Of a stretch of 25,799 nt of DNA, positions 8,652-15,856 are shown piece by piece. A program made the position numbers and the translations under genes. Every line of letters starts with the position of its first letter. Within the stretch, counting starts at the first letter, position 1. Below the pieces are notes generated by a model. It saw nothing but the letters and a program-made list of their open reading frames with translations, was not told the DNA's origin and did no database searches. Source of the stretch: Bacillota bacterium (GTDB lineage: Bacteria; Bacillota_I; Bacilli_A; Acholeplasmatales; Acholeplasmataceae); NCBI GenBank assembly GCA_023458995.1, contig JAEWVV010000037.1, forward strand, positions 1 through 25,799, written 5' to 3'.

Positions 8652-9029
8652 ATGAAAAATATACATACCGATTTAGCACCCAAAGCGGTGGGGCCTTATT
8701 CACAAGGCGTATTTGTGAAAGATACACTTTATGTCTCTGGTCAAATTCCATTTGACCCAAAGACAAATACACTTGTATCTGAGGACATAAAAGAACAAAC
8801 GAGACAATCCTTAAATAATGTATTAATGGTTGTTGAAGCATCTGGTTTAACCAAAGAAAATATTGTGAGATGCACTGTTTTTATGACGGATTTATCAGAT
8901 TTTCCGCTCATGAATGAAGTCTATAGCCAATTTTTTGGTGATCATAAACCAGCACGTGCAGCAGTTGAAGTTAGACGTCTACCTAAAGATGTGAAGATTG
9001 AGATTGATGCGATTGCAGTAAAACCATAG
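8652..9029 (+). CDS. ridA: RidA family enamine/imine deaminase
   Basis: 125 residues, typical for RidA (YjgF/YER057c/UK114). Seen are GPYSQGV, LYVSGQIPFDP, the catalytic Arg in KPARAAVEV (R102) and Glu in VKIEIDAIAV (E117), which match R105 and E120 of the E. coli protein. It hydrolyses reactive 2-aminoacrylate-type enamines released by pyridoxal-phosphate enzymes, protecting those enzymes in the cytosol. It begins 3 bases after the htpG stop and has no recognisable Shine-Dalgarno sequence, so its translation probably depends on ribosomes finishing htpG. The tryptophanase encoded in this window passes through an aminoacrylate intermediate, so a functional link is possible but is inference. 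Confidence 0.92.
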   Translation: MKNIHTDLAPKAVGPYSQGVFVKDTLYVSGQIPFDPKTNTLVSEDIKEQTRQSLNNVLMVVEASGLTKENIVRCTVFMTDLSDFPLMNEVYSQFFGDHKPARAAVEVRRLPKDVKIEIDAIAVKP

Positions 9030-9055
9030 TGTGGACGAAAGTCCGCACTTTTTTT
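9029..9055 (+). terminator. Rho-independent terminator after ridA
   Basis: An 8-base stem (one G-T pair) closed by a GAAA tetraloop and followed by seven T. Its first base is the last base of the ridA stop codon. Confidence 0.92.
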
Positions 9056-9147
9056 ATTCACTTAATTGATTTAAATAACAATCTTCTTTATAATTATTAA
9101 CATTTTGATAAATCTAAATAAATATAATATTTATAAAGCAAACCCGT

Positions 9148-9176
9148 TTGTTATGATATGTTGATGATGCTATAAT
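9148..9176 (+). promoter_or_regulatory. Promoter of the nqr operon
   Basis: TTGTTA at 9148-9153, a 17-base spacer, and a perfect TATAAT at 9171-9176. The DNA before it (about 9060-9147) is very AT-rich without a gene. The leader of about 55 bases holds a weak inverted repeat, GATGG and CCATC at 9191-9208. Confidence 0.7.
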
Positions 9177-9238
9177 GAGGGTAAAATTACGATGGTCTAT
9201 TTCCCATCAATGTTCATATTATAGAAAAGGGTGACAAC

Positions 9239-10162
9239 ATGAATGAAACGAACTCAAATGTTCAAAATGATACGCAAAAAAAGCGTAACATGTGGATTTT
9301 TACAGCAGCTTTAGTTGTCTTATTGATCGTGGGAACCATTTTGTTTGGTTTGCGCGTGCTTTTAATGACAGCTGTAGCGTTTGCTGTAAGTCTTCTCATT
9401 GAATTTACATTCGCGAAACTTAGAAAAAAACCGTTTGATCAAGAGTTTATGATTACACCATTGTTGGTTGTTTTACTTTTACCCCCTGGAGTACCCGTAT
9501 GGCTTGTTGGTATTGCAACATTCTTCGGTGTCTTTTTTGGTAAAAATATTTTTGGTGGAAGCGGCAAATACATCTTTAGCCCAGCTTTAGTTGGGATCTT
9601 ATTTGTATTGATCTCATTCCCTGTACAAATGTCTACCAATTGGTTAAGCAAAGGTGGTGACTTATTTACTGGAGCAACTCCTCTTGTAAGCTTACACCGT
9701 GCTGTTAATCCGTTTCCATTAACGATTGGTCAACTTTTACTTGGTGGTGGACCTGGTGTTGTTGGTGAAACCTTTAGACTTGGTATTCTCATCTTAGGTG
9801 TCATCCTAATAGTACTTAAGGTAAGAGACTGGAAAGTGCCTGTAAGTTATTTAGGATTTTTTACTGTTTTTACAACATTATCTTATTTATTATTTGACTT
9901 TGGTAAAGACCCAGTTCTATCCTTATTAACCGGAGGATTACTCTTCGGTGCAGTCTTTATCGCATCTGATCCAGTGCTTGCTCCTGAGACTTCATTAGGA
10001 AAAGTGATTTATGGTTTTGGTTTAGCACTCTTAACATTTATCATTCGTTTCTTCGGAACTTATGCTGAAGGTGTAACTTTTGCAATTATTTTAATGAGTG
10101 CAGTTTCACCTTTAATTGATAGTTTTACTGTCAAGAATAAAGAAAGTGAGGCTTCAGTATGA
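9239..10162 (+). CDS. nqrB: Na+-NQR subunit B / RnfD family membrane flavoprotein
   Basis: 307 residues with about eight to ten hydrophobic membrane segments. It has the family motif GGSGKYIFSPALVG and the flavin site TGATPL, where T147 should carry FMN through a phosphoester bond (added by ApbE, not encoded here). NqrB and RnfD are homologous. The order with the next genes and their close match to NqrD, NqrE and NqrF makes NqrB the better name, yet the length is nearer to RnfD and about 100 residues shorter than Vibrio-type NqrB, mostly at the N-terminus. It begins the operon after GAAAAGGGTG. The nqrA gene, which usually lies directly upstream, is missing. Its TGA stop overlaps the ATG of nqrC. 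Confidence 0.88.
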   Translation: MNETNSNVQNDTQKKRNMWIFTAALVVLLIVGTILFGLRVLLMTAVAFAVSLLIEFTFAKLRKKPFDQEFMITPLLVVLLLPPGVPVWLVGIATFFGVFFGKNIFGGSGKYIFSPALVGILFVLISFPVQMSTNWLSKGGDLFTGATPLVSLHRAVNPFPLTIGQLLLGGGPGVVGETFRLGILILGVILIVLKVRDWKVPVSYLGFFTVFTTLSYLLFDFGKDPVLSLLTGGLLFGAVFIASDPVLAPETSLGKVIYGFGLALLTFIIRFFGTYAEGVTFAIILMSAVSPLIDSFTVKNKESEASV

Positions 10163-10743
10163 AACAAAATCTAAAACTGATTGTATTCGTTTTGATTTTG
10201 GGTGTTCTAACTTCTGGCTTACTTGTTGGTGTTGATGCGCTCACCCGTGACCGTATCACTCAAAACCAAGCAGCTCAATTAAAAAGTGCGATTTTAGATG
10301 CAAATGAAATTAGTTATAACTTCGGTAACATTCACGATGTCTTCGATGAAGAGATTGAAATTATCACTGTTGGTGACTTAACATTTTATGAGGCGAAAGA
10401 TTCTAAAAATGTATCATATCCTTTTTTCGGTGGTGGTGTTTGGGGTCCAATCTCTGGTATTGTGACTTTGAAATCTGATTTTGAGACGATCGTTGCTGTG
10501 AAAGTCTTGAATCAACAAGAAACCCCAGGTCTAGGTGGTATCATTGCTGAAGCGAAATATCTAGCAACGTTTGTAGGAATTAAAATGATCCCTACATTAG
10601 AAATCAATAAAGATGGTTCAGCGAATAAACCGAATGAAATCGATGCGATTACAGGTGCTACACGTACCTCAGAAGCATTCGAAATCATTATGAATGATAA
10701 TTATGCATTATATAAAACGGCTTGGGAAAGCCGTAATGAATAG
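10159..10743 (+). CDS. nqrC: Na+-NQR subunit C / RnfG family FMN-binding protein
   Basis: 194 residues. One N-terminal membrane anchor (about residues 5-26) is followed by an extracytoplasmic domain with QQETPGLGG and ITGATRTS; T168 is the expected covalent FMN acceptor. In the complex it passes electrons from the intramembrane iron centre to the FMN of NqrB. It is shorter than Vibrio NqrC (about 257 residues) and so nearer the RnfG size, but the following genes are clearly of the Nqr type. It overlaps nqrB by 4 bases (ATGA), which implies coupled translation. Confidence 0.9.
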   Translation: MKQNLKLIVFVLILGVLTSGLLVGVDALTRDRITQNQAAQLKSAILDANEISYNFGNIHDVFDEEIEIITVGDLTFYEAKDSKNVSYPFFGGGVWGPISGIVTLKSDFETIVAVKVLNQQETPGLGGIIAEAKYLATFVGIKMIPTLEINKDGSANKPNEIDAITGATRTSEAFEIIMNDNYALYKTAWESRNE

Positions 10744-10755
10744 GAGGACGACACG

Positions 10756-11379
10756 ATGAAATGGATCCGTTTACGTTATACGAAATGGTTTAATATTTTA
10801 AAAGATGGTTTGCATCGCAATAATCCAATCGTTGTTGCTGTCCTTGGTATTTGTTCGTCACTTGCTGTTACCAATCGTGTGGATAATGCGATTGCCATGG
10901 GTTTAGGTGTCACATTTGTTGTTATGGCATCCTCAGCAGCGATTTCACTGATTCGTAATTTTATCCCACCTAAAGTGCGTATGGTTACTTACATGGTTAT
11001 TATCTCAGCATTTGTTATTGCAGTTCAAATGGTATTAGAAGCGTTCTTCCCAGATATCGCAAGCGCACTTGGTGCTTACGTTGGTCTTATCATCACGAAC
11101 TGTATCGTGATGGGTCGTGCAGAAGCATTTGCTGTGAAAAATCCTGTGAAATATACACTTGTTGATGGATTTGCATCAGGTATGGGTTACACATTCATTT
11201 TGATTGCTGTTTCTGTTATTCGTGAACTTCTTGCAACTGGAACGATATTAGGTGCACAAATTATGCCTGATACGTGGCCAAACTGGGTTGTCATGTCAAT
11301 GGCACCTGGTGGATTCTTCGTCCTAGCACTACTCATTTGGGGTATTCGTGAATGGTCGAAGTTCTATGAAACGAATTAG
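10756..11379 (+). CDS. nqrD: Na+-NQR subunit D
   Basis: 207 residues, about six membrane segments. It is NqrD-like rather than RnfE-like in NNPIVVAVLGICSSLAVT, SLIRNFIPPKVRM and VGLIITNCIVMGRAEAF. C33 and C116 correspond to the two NqrD cysteines that help hold the iron centre shared with NqrE in the middle of the membrane. AGGAGG lies shortly before the ATG; the gap from nqrC is 12 bases. Confidence 0.93.
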   Translation: MKWIRLRYTKWFNILKDGLHRNNPIVVAVLGICSSLAVTNRVDNAIAMGLGVTFVVMASSAAISLIRNFIPPKVRMVTYMVIISAFVIAVQMVLEAFFPDIASALGAYVGLIITNCIVMGRAEAFAVKNPVKYTLVDGFASGMGYTFILIAVSVIRELLATGTILGAQIMPDTWPNWVVMSMAPGGFFVLALLIWGIREWSKFYETN

Positions 11380-11390
11380 GAGGAGAGAAT

Positions 11391-11972
11391 ATGGGAAACT
11401 TACTTGAACTGATTTTAGCATCAATCCTCAATCATAATATCGCTTTAGTTTATATTCTAGGGATGTGTCCATTAATTGCAATCTCTACAAACGTTAAGAA
11501 CGCGAAAGGTATGGGTATCGCTGTTATTTTGGTTGTAACGATTACCGCAGTTATTAACTGGCCAATCTACCAGTTATTACTTGCAACAGGAACAGAAAAA
11601 CTTGCACTTTTAGTATTCATTATTACGATTGCAGCTGTTGTTCAATTACTCGAAATCTTTATGGAAAAATTTGTTCCATCGATGTATAACGCATTTGGTA
11701 TTTTCTTACCCCTCATTACCGTTAACTGTGTGGTATTAGCGGTATCACTGTTCTTCGTTAACAGAGAATATACATTTGGTGAAACAGCAGCATTTGGTTT
11801 TGGTTCATCTGTTGGTTGGGCATTAGCAATTATTTTAGTAGCTGGCATTCGTGAAAAGATGGCAAAGATTTCTGATTTACCTAAAGGTTTACAAGGTAAA
11901 GCAATCGTGTTCATTATTTTAGGTATTCTTGCATTAGCATTTATTGGATTTACTGGATTAGCAAGCATTTAA
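11391..11972 (+). CDS. nqrE: Na+-NQR subunit E
   Basis: 193 residues, about six membrane segments. Motifs close to Vibrio NqrE are visible: ALVYILGMCPLIAIS, YNAFGIFLPLITVNC and FGFGSSVGWALAIILVAGIREK, then SDLPKGLQG. C26 and C113 are the cysteines that, with the NqrD pair, bind the membrane iron centre. AGGAGAG precedes the ATG; the gap from nqrD is 11 bases. Confidence 0.94.
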   Translation: MGNLLELILASILNHNIALVYILGMCPLIAISTNVKNAKGMGIAVILVVTITAVINWPIYQLLLATGTEKLALLVFIITIAAVVQLLEIFMEKFVPSMYNAFGIFLPLITVNCVVLAVSLFFVNREYTFGETAAFGFGSSVGWALAIILVAGIREKMAKISDLPKGLQGKAIVFIILGILALAFIGFTGLASI

Positions 11973-11984
11973 GAGGAGGCTATT

Positions 11985-13070
11985 ATGAACTTAGTTTATG
12001 TTCCAATCGTCTTAATTGGTGCTTTGTTAATTATCGCACTTATCCTAATTGTTGTTGATAAATTATTAGGTGGTGGCGGCGAAAAAGTACTCCAAATTAA
12101 TGATGATAAAATCATCCCTGTTTCAGGAGATGAAACTGTATTAAACACTTTAGCACAACACAAAATCTTTATTCCTTCAGCATGTGGTGGTAAGGCAACA
12201 TGTGGATTTTGTAAGTTTAGATTAATTGAAGGTGGCGGAGAGATTAAACCAACTGAACTTCCCTTTTTAAATCAAAAGGAAAGAGAAGAAGGTGTTCGCC
12301 TTTCATGTCAAGTCAAAGTTAAAGACAACATGAAAATTGAAATTCCAAAAGAGTTATTAAACGCAAAAGAGTATCATACAAAAGTTTCATATATTGAAGA
12401 TTTAACCTATGATATTAAACTTGTTCGTTTTAAACTCATCAATCCGACTGAAATGCATTTTAAACCAGGACAATATGCACAATTAAAAGTTCCTGGGATC
12501 GATGTGATTCGTGCGTACTCAATCGCATCACATCCTAAATACAATCAAGAGATCGAATTAATTATTCGACAAGTACCAAACGGGAAAGCAACTACTTACG
12601 TGCATAAAGCATTAGAAGTTGGAGATAAAGTGATTTTAACTGGTCCTTATGGTGATTTCTATCTTCAAGAAGAATCAAATCGCGATATGATTTGTATCGC
12701 GGGTGGTTCAGGAAAAGCACCAATTCGTTCGATTCTTTATTATCTACGTGATCAAGGTATGAATCGCAAAGTGAAATATTTCTTTGGTGCTAAATCAAAA
12801 AGAGATTTATATTATACTGAAGAATTTATGGAATTATCCAAAGAGTTTCCAAACTTTGAATATATTCCTGCATTATCTGAACCACAACCTGGTGATAATT
12901 GGACCGGTGAAGTTGGTTTGATTACGGATGTAGTTGACCGTAATGTCGGTGATTTAGTTGAAAGTGAAGCTTACTTATGTGGTTCACCTGGTATGATTAA
13001 TGCATGTATTAAAGTACTTAATAAGCATCAAATCAAACAGGAAAATGTATTCTTCGATAATTTCTCATAA
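11985..13070 (+). CDS. nqrF: Na+-NQR subunit F, NADH-oxidising flavoprotein
   Basis: 361 residues. An N-terminal membrane helix (about 4-25) is followed by a ferredoxin domain with C67, C73, C76 and C108, the same C-x5-C-x2-C-x31-C spacing as NqrF. A ferredoxin-NADP reductase-type module follows: PGQYAQLKVP and RAYSIAS for FAD, GGSGKAPIRS for NADH, and the terminal LCGSPGM and ENVFFDNF segments. It takes hydride from NADH at the cytoplasmic face and sends electrons into the membrane part. It is about 45 residues shorter than Vibrio NqrF. The usual GGAGMAP of the NADH loop reads GGSGKAP here. It is the last gene of the operon, and AGAGGAGG precedes the ATG. Confidence 0.93.
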   Translation: MNLVYVPIVLIGALLIIALILIVVDKLLGGGGEKVLQINDDKIIPVSGDETVLNTLAQHKIFIPSACGGKATCGFCKFRLIEGGGEIKPTELPFLNQKEREEGVRLSCQVKVKDNMKIEIPKELLNAKEYHTKVSYIEDLTYDIKLVRFKLINPTEMHFKPGQYAQLKVPGIDVIRAYSIASHPKYNQEIELIIRQVPNGKATTYVHKALEVGDKVILTGPYGDFYLQEESNRDMICIAGGSGKAPIRSILYYLRDQGMNRKVKYFFGAKSKRDLYYTEEFMELSKEFPNFEYIPALSEPQPGDNWTGEVGLITDVVDRNVGDLVESEAYLCGSPGMINACIKVLNKHQIKQENVFFDNFS

Positions 13071-13071
13071 C

Positions 13072-13111
13072 AAAAAAAGAAGGATCAGCGTTTGCTGGTC
13101 CTTGTTCGTTT
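13072..13111. terminator. Bidirectional terminator between nqrF and malic enzyme
   Basis: AAGGATCAGC and GCTGGTCCTT form a 10-base stem (one mismatch or wobble) around GTTT. It has T-rich sequence on the right for nqrF and seven A on the left, which are T on the other strand, for the converging malic enzyme gene. Confidence 0.85.
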
Positions 13112-14290
13112 TTATTGATGTGTTTTAGGTACGTGTGTATCGATTGCTTTTTGTTTGACTGCAAAAGCAACTTTTTCATGTACTTTAGGATCTAGAGGAT
13201 TAGGGATGATGTTTTTGGTGTTGAGTTCTTCATCGGGGATAGCGGATGCGATGGCATTGGATGCAGCAATCATCATATCGTGTGTGATATCTTTTGCATG
13301 AGCATCTAAAGTTCCTCTAAAAATACCAGGGAATGCAAGTAAATTATTGATTTGGTTTGGATAACGAGAAGAACCTGTACCGACGATATAAGCACCAGCT
13401 TCATAAGCATCTTCAGGTGATATTTCACCTTCAGGGTTTGCCATCGCAAAGATAATGGGTTTATCATTCATCGATTTAACCATATCTTTGGTGATCGCAC
13501 CTTTGACTGATACACCAATCACGACATCTGCATCTTTTAACGCATCTTTTAATAATCCTTTTTCTAAATGTGGATTTGTGAGGTGAGCAAGGGCTTGATG
13601 GTTCGGTGATAAGTTTTCATCGCCTCGTGTGAGAATTCCTTGTCTATCACAAACAATCATGTTGGTCACACCTAAAGACATTAAGAAATGAGCAATGGAT
13701 GTTCCTGCAGCACCTGCACCGTTTATGACAAGTTTGATTTGATCAAGCTTTTTATTAACAAGTTTCAAAGCATTTGTTAAAGCAGCACCAACGACAATCG
13801 CAGTACCATGTTGATCATCATGGAAAATAGGGATATCACAAACTTTTTTTAGTTCTTGTTCAATATAGAAACAACGTGGTGCTGAAATATCTTCTAAATT
13901 TATACCACCAAAACTGCCTTGTAAGAGTTTAACAGTTTCAATGATTTTATCTGGATCTTGTGAGTTGATACAAAGCGGTATGGCATCTACACCACCAAGA
14001 AGTTTGAATAGAATAGCCTTTCCTTCCATGACAGGCATGCCTGCTTCAGGACCGATATTTCCTAAACCGAGAACAGCGGATCCATCTGTAATAACTGCAA
14101 TCGTATTATGTCTTCTGGTATAGGTATAGGAAAGTTCAATATTTTTTTCGATTTCTAAACAGGGTTCTGAAACTCCAGGTGAATAGAGAACAGCTAAATC
14201 ATCTTTTGATTTAATCTCTGCTCTAGAAACCATTTCAACTTTACCCTTTAATGCTTGATGTCTTTTGAGCGATTCTTCACGATAGTTCAT
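13112..14290 (-). CDS. Malic enzyme, NAD(P)-dependent (oxaloacetate-decarboxylating)
   Basis: 392 residues, the short bacterial form without a phosphotransacetylase domain. It converts malate to pyruvate and CO2 with reduction of NAD(P). Seen are LYSPGVSEPC with the catalytic Tyr, NTIAVITDGSAVLGLGNIG, GKAILFKLLGG with the catalytic Lys, FHDDQHGTA with metal-binding Asp residues, GAGAAG for the dinucleotide, and FAMANPEGE. A GTG seven codons upstream is in frame, but GGGAGG lies between it and this ATG at the right distance, so I chose the ATG. It faces the nqr operon tail to tail and diverges from the tryptophanase operon; the intergenic region shared with that operon carries a cre-like site. 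Its NADH could feed the Nqr-like complex. Coenzyme preference is not certain. Confidence 0.93.
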   Translation of the reverse strand: MNYREESLKRHQALKGKVEMVSRAEIKSKDDLAVLYSPGVSEPCLEIEKNIELSYTYTRRHNTIAVITDGSAVLGLGNIGPEAGMPVMEGKAILFKLLGGVDAIPLCINSQDPDKIIETVKLLQGSFGGINLEDISAPRCFYIEQELKKVCDIPIFHDDQHGTAIVVGAALTNALKLVNKKLDQIKLVINGAGAAGTSIAHFLMSLGVTNMIVCDRQGILTRGDENLSPNHQALAHLTNPHLEKGLLKDALKDADVVIGVSVKGAITKDMVKSMNDKPIIFAMANPEGEISPEDAYEAGAYIVGTGSSRYPNQINNLLAFPGIFRGTLDAHAKDITHDMMIAASNAIASAIPDEELNTKNIIPNPLDPKVHEKVAFAVKQKAIDTHVPKTHQ

Positions 14291-14319
14291 TTTATAGCCT
14301 CCCTTAATCACTTATATTT

Positions 14320-14325
14320 ATTGTA
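14320..14325 (-). promoter_or_regulatory. Extended -10 for malic enzyme
   Basis: On the minus strand TACAAT with TG one base upstream (TGTTACAAT), 30 bases before the start codon. No clear -35 is present, which is common with extended -10 promoters. Confidence 0.45.
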
Positions 14326-14382
14326 ACACAGGAAAACAAGTTTGATGTTTTCATGTAAAATAACTGCAAATGATGTGAAAAT

Positions 14383-14396
14383 ATAAAGCGCTTTCA
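14383..14396. promoter_or_regulatory. cre-like CcpA operator in the malic enzyme / tryptophanase intergenic region
   Basis: ATAAAGCGCTTTCA matches TGAAAGCGCTTTCA, a consensus form of the catabolite-responsive element, at 12 of 14 positions, including the whole palindromic core AAAGCGCTTT. It lies about 45-55 bases before the expected start of the tryptophanase operon and about 60-75 bases before that of the malic enzyme gene. CcpA control is known for amino-acid catabolic genes in Bacillota; its use here is inference. Confidence 0.6.
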
Positions 14397-14426
14397 TAAA
14401 ATATTTATTTTTCTTTGCTTATTATG

Positions 14427-14432
14427 TATAAT
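14427..14432 (+). promoter_or_regulatory. -10 element of the tnaA-hut operon
   Basis: A perfect TATAAT, 28 bases before the tnaA start. The region 17 bases upstream (TTATTT) is a poor -35, which suits a promoter helped by an activator. There is no room for a tnaC-type leader peptide. Confidence 0.5.
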
Positions 14433-14460
14433 AAGGGTATCAAGTATAAGGAGACGTTTC

Positions 14461-15846
14461 ATGAACAAAAAGTATATGGCAGAGCCTTACCGTATTAAAA
14501 TGGTGGAACCTATTCGGCAAACCACACGCGAGGAACGCATTGAACTACTCAAAAACGCGGGGTATAACCCTTTTTCTTTGAAGAGTGATGATGTTTATAT
14601 TGATTTACTAACGGATTCTGGTACAGGCGCAATGAGCCAAGACCAATGGGCAGCAATGATGATTGGCGATGAAGCATATGCTGGAAGTCGCAGTTTTTAT
14701 CGTTTAGAAGAAGTCGTTAGAAAAATAACAGGATATGCCTATTTTATTCCTGTTCACCAAGGACGTGGTGCTGAAAAGGTCTTTTTACCACAGCTTGTCA
14801 CAAAACCAGGTATGTTTTATATTTCTAACATTCATTTTGATACAACAAGAGCACACGTAGAACTTGCAGGAGCACGTGCAATTGATTGTGTCGTACCGGA
14901 TTGTTATGACATTGAACACTGGCATGATTTCAAAGGAAATATGTGTTTAGAAATGCTTGAAAAAACGATTTTAGAAAAGGGTAAAGAAAACATTGCAGGG
15001 GTGATCATGACCATTACGAATAACTCTGCAGGTGGACAACCTGTTTCAATGGAAAACTTAAGAGAAACGAAGAAGATCTGTGATAAGTATGGCATCAAAA
15101 TGATTATTGATGGTGCACGTTATGCAGAAAACGCGTTCTTTATTAAAGAAAGAGAAAAAGGATACGAAAATAAAACTATTTTTGAGATTGCGCATGAACA
15201 ACTTAGTTATGGTGACGCCTTTTTAATGAGTTCAAAGAAAGATGGACTTGTGAATATGGGTGGAATTATTGCCATTAAGGATGATAAGGAGTTATTTGAT
15301 AAGTGCCGTACATTTGTTGTTCCTTATGAAGGTTTTCCTACATATGGTGGCCTAAATGGACGCGATATCGATGCGCTTGCTGTTGGACTCATGGAAGCTT
15401 TAGAAGAAAGTTATTTAAGACATCGTATAGATCAGGTACGTTTCTTAGGTGATAAACTTCGTGAAGCAGGTGTTCCTATTCAATATCCAGTGGGTGGACA
15501 TGCTGTCTTTGTTGACTGTAAAGCATTTGCACCACACATTCCATACGACCAATTTCCAGCACTTGCAGTAACCAATGCGATTTATATTGAAGCAGGAGTT
15601 CGTGCAGTTGAAATCGGATCACTTCTTTTAGGACGTGACCCAGATACGGGTAAAAACAGAGAAAGCAAAATGGAACTGATGCGTTTAACCATTCCAAGAA
15701 GACTTTATACGTATAACCATTTAGAAGTTGTTGCTGATGCTGTGATTCATGTTTATGAACATCGTCATGAACTTAAAGGATATACTTTTGATTATGAATC
15801 AGCAATTTTAAGACATTTTACATCTACATTTAAACCGATTGAATAA
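14461..15846 (+). CDS. tnaA: Tryptophanase (tryptophan indole-lyase)
   Basis: 461 residues. A pyridoxal-phosphate beta-eliminating lyase that splits tryptophan to indole, pyruvate and ammonia. Family motifs: IDLLTDSGTGAMS, HQGRGAE, NNSAGGQPVS, and MSSKKDGLVNMGG with K260 as the PLP lysine. Tyrosine phenol-lyase is the close alternative. I prefer tryptophanase because VEIGSLLLGRDP has I385 where tyrosine phenol-lyase has its phenol-binding Arg, and LRHFTS has H452 where tyrosine phenol-lyase has Phe. It is the first gene of a long operon, with AAGGAG nine bases before the ATG; the next gene starts after 10 bases. A released aminoacrylate intermediate would be handled by RidA. Confidence 0.9.
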   Translation: MNKKYMAEPYRIKMVEPIRQTTREERIELLKNAGYNPFSLKSDDVYIDLLTDSGTGAMSQDQWAAMMIGDEAYAGSRSFYRLEEVVRKITGYAYFIPVHQGRGAEKVFLPQLVTKPGMFYISNIHFDTTRAHVELAGARAIDCVVPDCYDIEHWHDFKGNMCLEMLEKTILEKGKENIAGVIMTITNNSAGGQPVSMENLRETKKICDKYGIKMIIDGARYAENAFFIKEREKGYENKTIFEIAHEQLSYGDAFLMSSKKDGLVNMGGIIAIKDDKELFDKCRTFVVPYEGFPTYGGLNGRDIDALAVGLMEALEESYLRHRIDQVRFLGDKLREAGVPIQYPVGGHAVFVDCKAFAPHIPYDQFPALAVTNAIYIEAGVRAVEIGSLLLGRDPDTGKNRESKMELMRLTIPRRLYTYNHLEVVADAVIHVYEHRHELKGYTFDYESAILRHFTSTFKPIE

Positions 15847-15856
15847 GGAGATTTAT

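Noticed and set aside
9177..9238. Riboswitch in the nqr leader
   Set aside because: Only a 5-base inverted repeat is present and no known motif; the leader is about 55 bases, too short for most aptamers.
9239..13070. Rnf complex (rnfCDGEAB) instead of Nqr
   Set aside because: NqrB and NqrC have Rnf-like lengths, but subunits D and E match NqrD/NqrE motifs, and the last gene is an NqrF with ferredoxin plus FAD/NADH modules. There is no RnfB or RnfC.
14433..14460. tnaC-type leader peptide before tnaA
   Set aside because: The leader is only about 20 bases after the expected transcription start, with no room for a Trp-containing peptide.
14461..15846. Tyrosine phenol-lyase
   Set aside because: The phenol-binding Arg of that enzyme is Ile (VEIG) here and its Phe near the C-terminus is His (LRHFT), both as in tryptophanase.
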